Positions 63,263-64,000 of a stretch of DNA of 64,000 nucleotides are shown here, piece after piece; positions within the stretch are counted from its first letter, which is position 1, and each line of letters begins with the position of its first letter. The DNA is taken from the NCBI GenBank assembly GCA_019119875.1, contig DWWG01000242.1, forward strand, positions 117,878 through 181,877, read 5' to 3'. The notes under the pieces are model-generated. The model saw nothing but the letters and a program-made list of their open reading frames with translations. It did no database searches and was not told the DNA's origin. Made by a program: the position numbers and the translations under genes. The stretch is from Candidatus Dietzia intestinigallinarum (GTDB lineage: Bacteria; Actinomycetota; Actinomycetes; Mycobacteriales; Mycobacteriaceae).

Positions 63263-63622
63263 ATGCCAGTCACCATGAACCTCACCCTCACCCTCGACGG
63301 GGTCACCTACGGCGACCTGTACGAGTTCGTCGACGCCGTCCGCGCCGCCGGCGTACCCGCCGACGAGCGAGTCCGCTGCCTCGGGTCCGACGAGAAGGGC
63401 GACCGGTTCGAGATCGAACTGGGCCCGGACCGTCGGCGTCCCGGGGCCGCGAGCGCCGCGTCGGGAGCCCTCGTGGGGCAGCCCGACGTGCAGGGCACGG
63501 CGCCGTCGTCCGCCCCGACCGTGGCCTCGGTCGCCGAGACCGTTCGGTCCATGGTCCGCAACGGTGACGACCTGGACCGTGTGATCGCCGCACTGGGGGA
63601 TCTGCGCAAGTTCCTGCGGTGA
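63263..63622 (+). CDS. Unknown protein, 119 residues
   Basis: ATG at 63263; TAACCT (63251-63256) stands 6 nt before it and there is no Shine-Dalgarno, so it is probably leaderless. The N-terminal half is a compact alpha/beta segment (TLDGVTYGDLYEFVDAVRAAG, DRFEIEL), then a flexible Ala/Ser/Pro linker, and a C-terminal helix DDLDRVIAALGDLRKFL. Soluble, no membrane segment. I do not recognise the family. Confidence 0.75.
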   Translation: MPVTMNLTLTLDGVTYGDLYEFVDAVRAAGVPADERVRCLGSDEKGDRFEIELGPDRRRPGAASAASGALVGQPDVQGTAPSSAPTVASVAETVRSMVRNGDDLDRVIAALGDLRKFLR

Positions 63623-63726
63623 CCTCCCGGACCAGCACTGTGCGCGCGGACCACACCGACCATCCGGGAGTGCAGGCCACGGTGCGTCTACCCCCTCACC
63701 GTGCTCGGTGACCTACCATCTGCACC

Positions 63727-64000
63727 ATGAGTTCACGTTCGCGACTTCTCGCCTCCGGCTCGACCGCCGTCGCGTTGGCCGCCGTGCTCGCCGGATGTGG
63801 CGGAGCGACGGTGGACGGGGAGGCCCCGGAGATCACAGCGGACAGCCCGAGCTCCACCACCTCCTCCACACCGTTCATCGAGGAACGTCCGGAGAAGCCG
63901 ACCGGACCGGTCCCGCCGCCCCCTCCGCAGGACCCGGAGCCCGAGCCGATGCCCGGAGAGCCCGATCCGCCCGCCGCCCCCGAGCCCCCGGCACCCGCCC
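63727..64000 (+). CDS. Proline-rich lipoprotein, 3' end outside window
   Basis: ATG at 63727; the frame is open to the right edge (91 codons visible). Basic start MSSRSRLL, hydrophobic core, and lipobox VLAGC give a lipid-modified Cys at about residue 23. The mature part is a Ser/Thr linker then PE/PP-rich sequence, a flexible spacer holding a distal domain off the membrane; the functional domain lies beyond the window. TACCAT (63714-63719) ends 7 nt before the ATG, again a leaderless arrangement. Confidence 0.75.
   Translation, partial: MSSRSRLLASGSTAVALAAVLAGCGGATVDGEAPEITADSPSSTTSSTPFIEERPEKPTGPVPPPPPQDPEPEPMPGEPDPPAAPEPPAPA

Overview
The window is 64 kb of high-GC chromosome from a mycolic-acid actinobacterium (order Mycobacteriales). 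Dietzia or a close relative is my best guess. The basis is gene content and order: hemW-hrcA-dnaJ-rsmE-phoH-ybeY-corC-era-recO-uppS, then smtB-zur and glyS; aceE-mabR-fabD-acpM-accD6; and SURF1-ptpA-ptkA, Nif3, zinc ribbon, phosphatase, rnpB, CYTH/CHAD, panB, glnA2, glnE. These blocks follow the Mycobacterium/Rhodococcus layout. The genus call is inference. A meso-diaminopimelate dehydrogenase and a DnaG without its usual zinc ligands resemble Corynebacterium-type relatives.

Layout. 1-10.7 kb: a tightly overlapping housekeeping operon (haem chaperone, heat-shock control, ribosome maturation, GTPase, recombination, polyprenyl synthesis). 10.8-13.2 kb: zinc regulators smtB-zur, divergent from glyS. 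13.2-22.9 kb: YdcF-like protein, dgt, a FUSC membrane protein, a serine hydrolase, a TPM-domain membrane protein and dnaG. 23-28.8 kb: tRNA-Asn, ddh, esterases, a CAT-anticodon tRNA and a beta-lactamase-like hydrolase. 28.9-36.8 kb: pyruvate dehydrogenase E1 and the fatty/mycolic acid cluster with its regulator MabR, a well-matched MabR operator, and no kasA/kasB. 37-44.2 kb: tRNA-Val, MBL hydrolase, RCC1-repeat lipoprotein, SURF1, ptpA-ptkA, Nif3, zinc ribbon and a histidine phosphatase. 44.25-44.68 kb: RNase P RNA.

Accessory region. From 44656 to 50895 lies a 6.2-kb integrated island bounded by a perfect 24-bp direct repeat. The left copy is the 3' end of rnpB. The right copy sits 20 bp past the stop of a tyrosine integrase. 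The island carries (i) a three-gene operon: HTH protein, DUF6932-like nucleotidyltransferase with intact catalytic carboxylates, and an unrecognised 334-residue protein; and (ii) a toxin-antitoxin-chaperone (TAC) module, HigB-like, HigA-like with a C-terminal extension, and a SecB-like chaperone. The integrase is split by a 613-bp element with three 22-bp-spaced inverted repeats at each end, like a non-autonomous IS21-family relic. Removing the element restores the integrase frame exactly, so the island is probably now fixed.

51-64 kb: a secreted protein, a small conserved protein, CYTH/CHAD protein, a Baeyer-Villiger-type monooxygenase coupled to a short-chain dehydrogenase, a proline iminopeptidase coupled to panB, glnA2-glnE, a small unknown protein, and the start of a proline-rich lipoprotein that runs off the right edge. 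Many genes have a -10 hexamer 6-10 nt before a start codon without a Shine-Dalgarno, so leaderless mRNAs look common.
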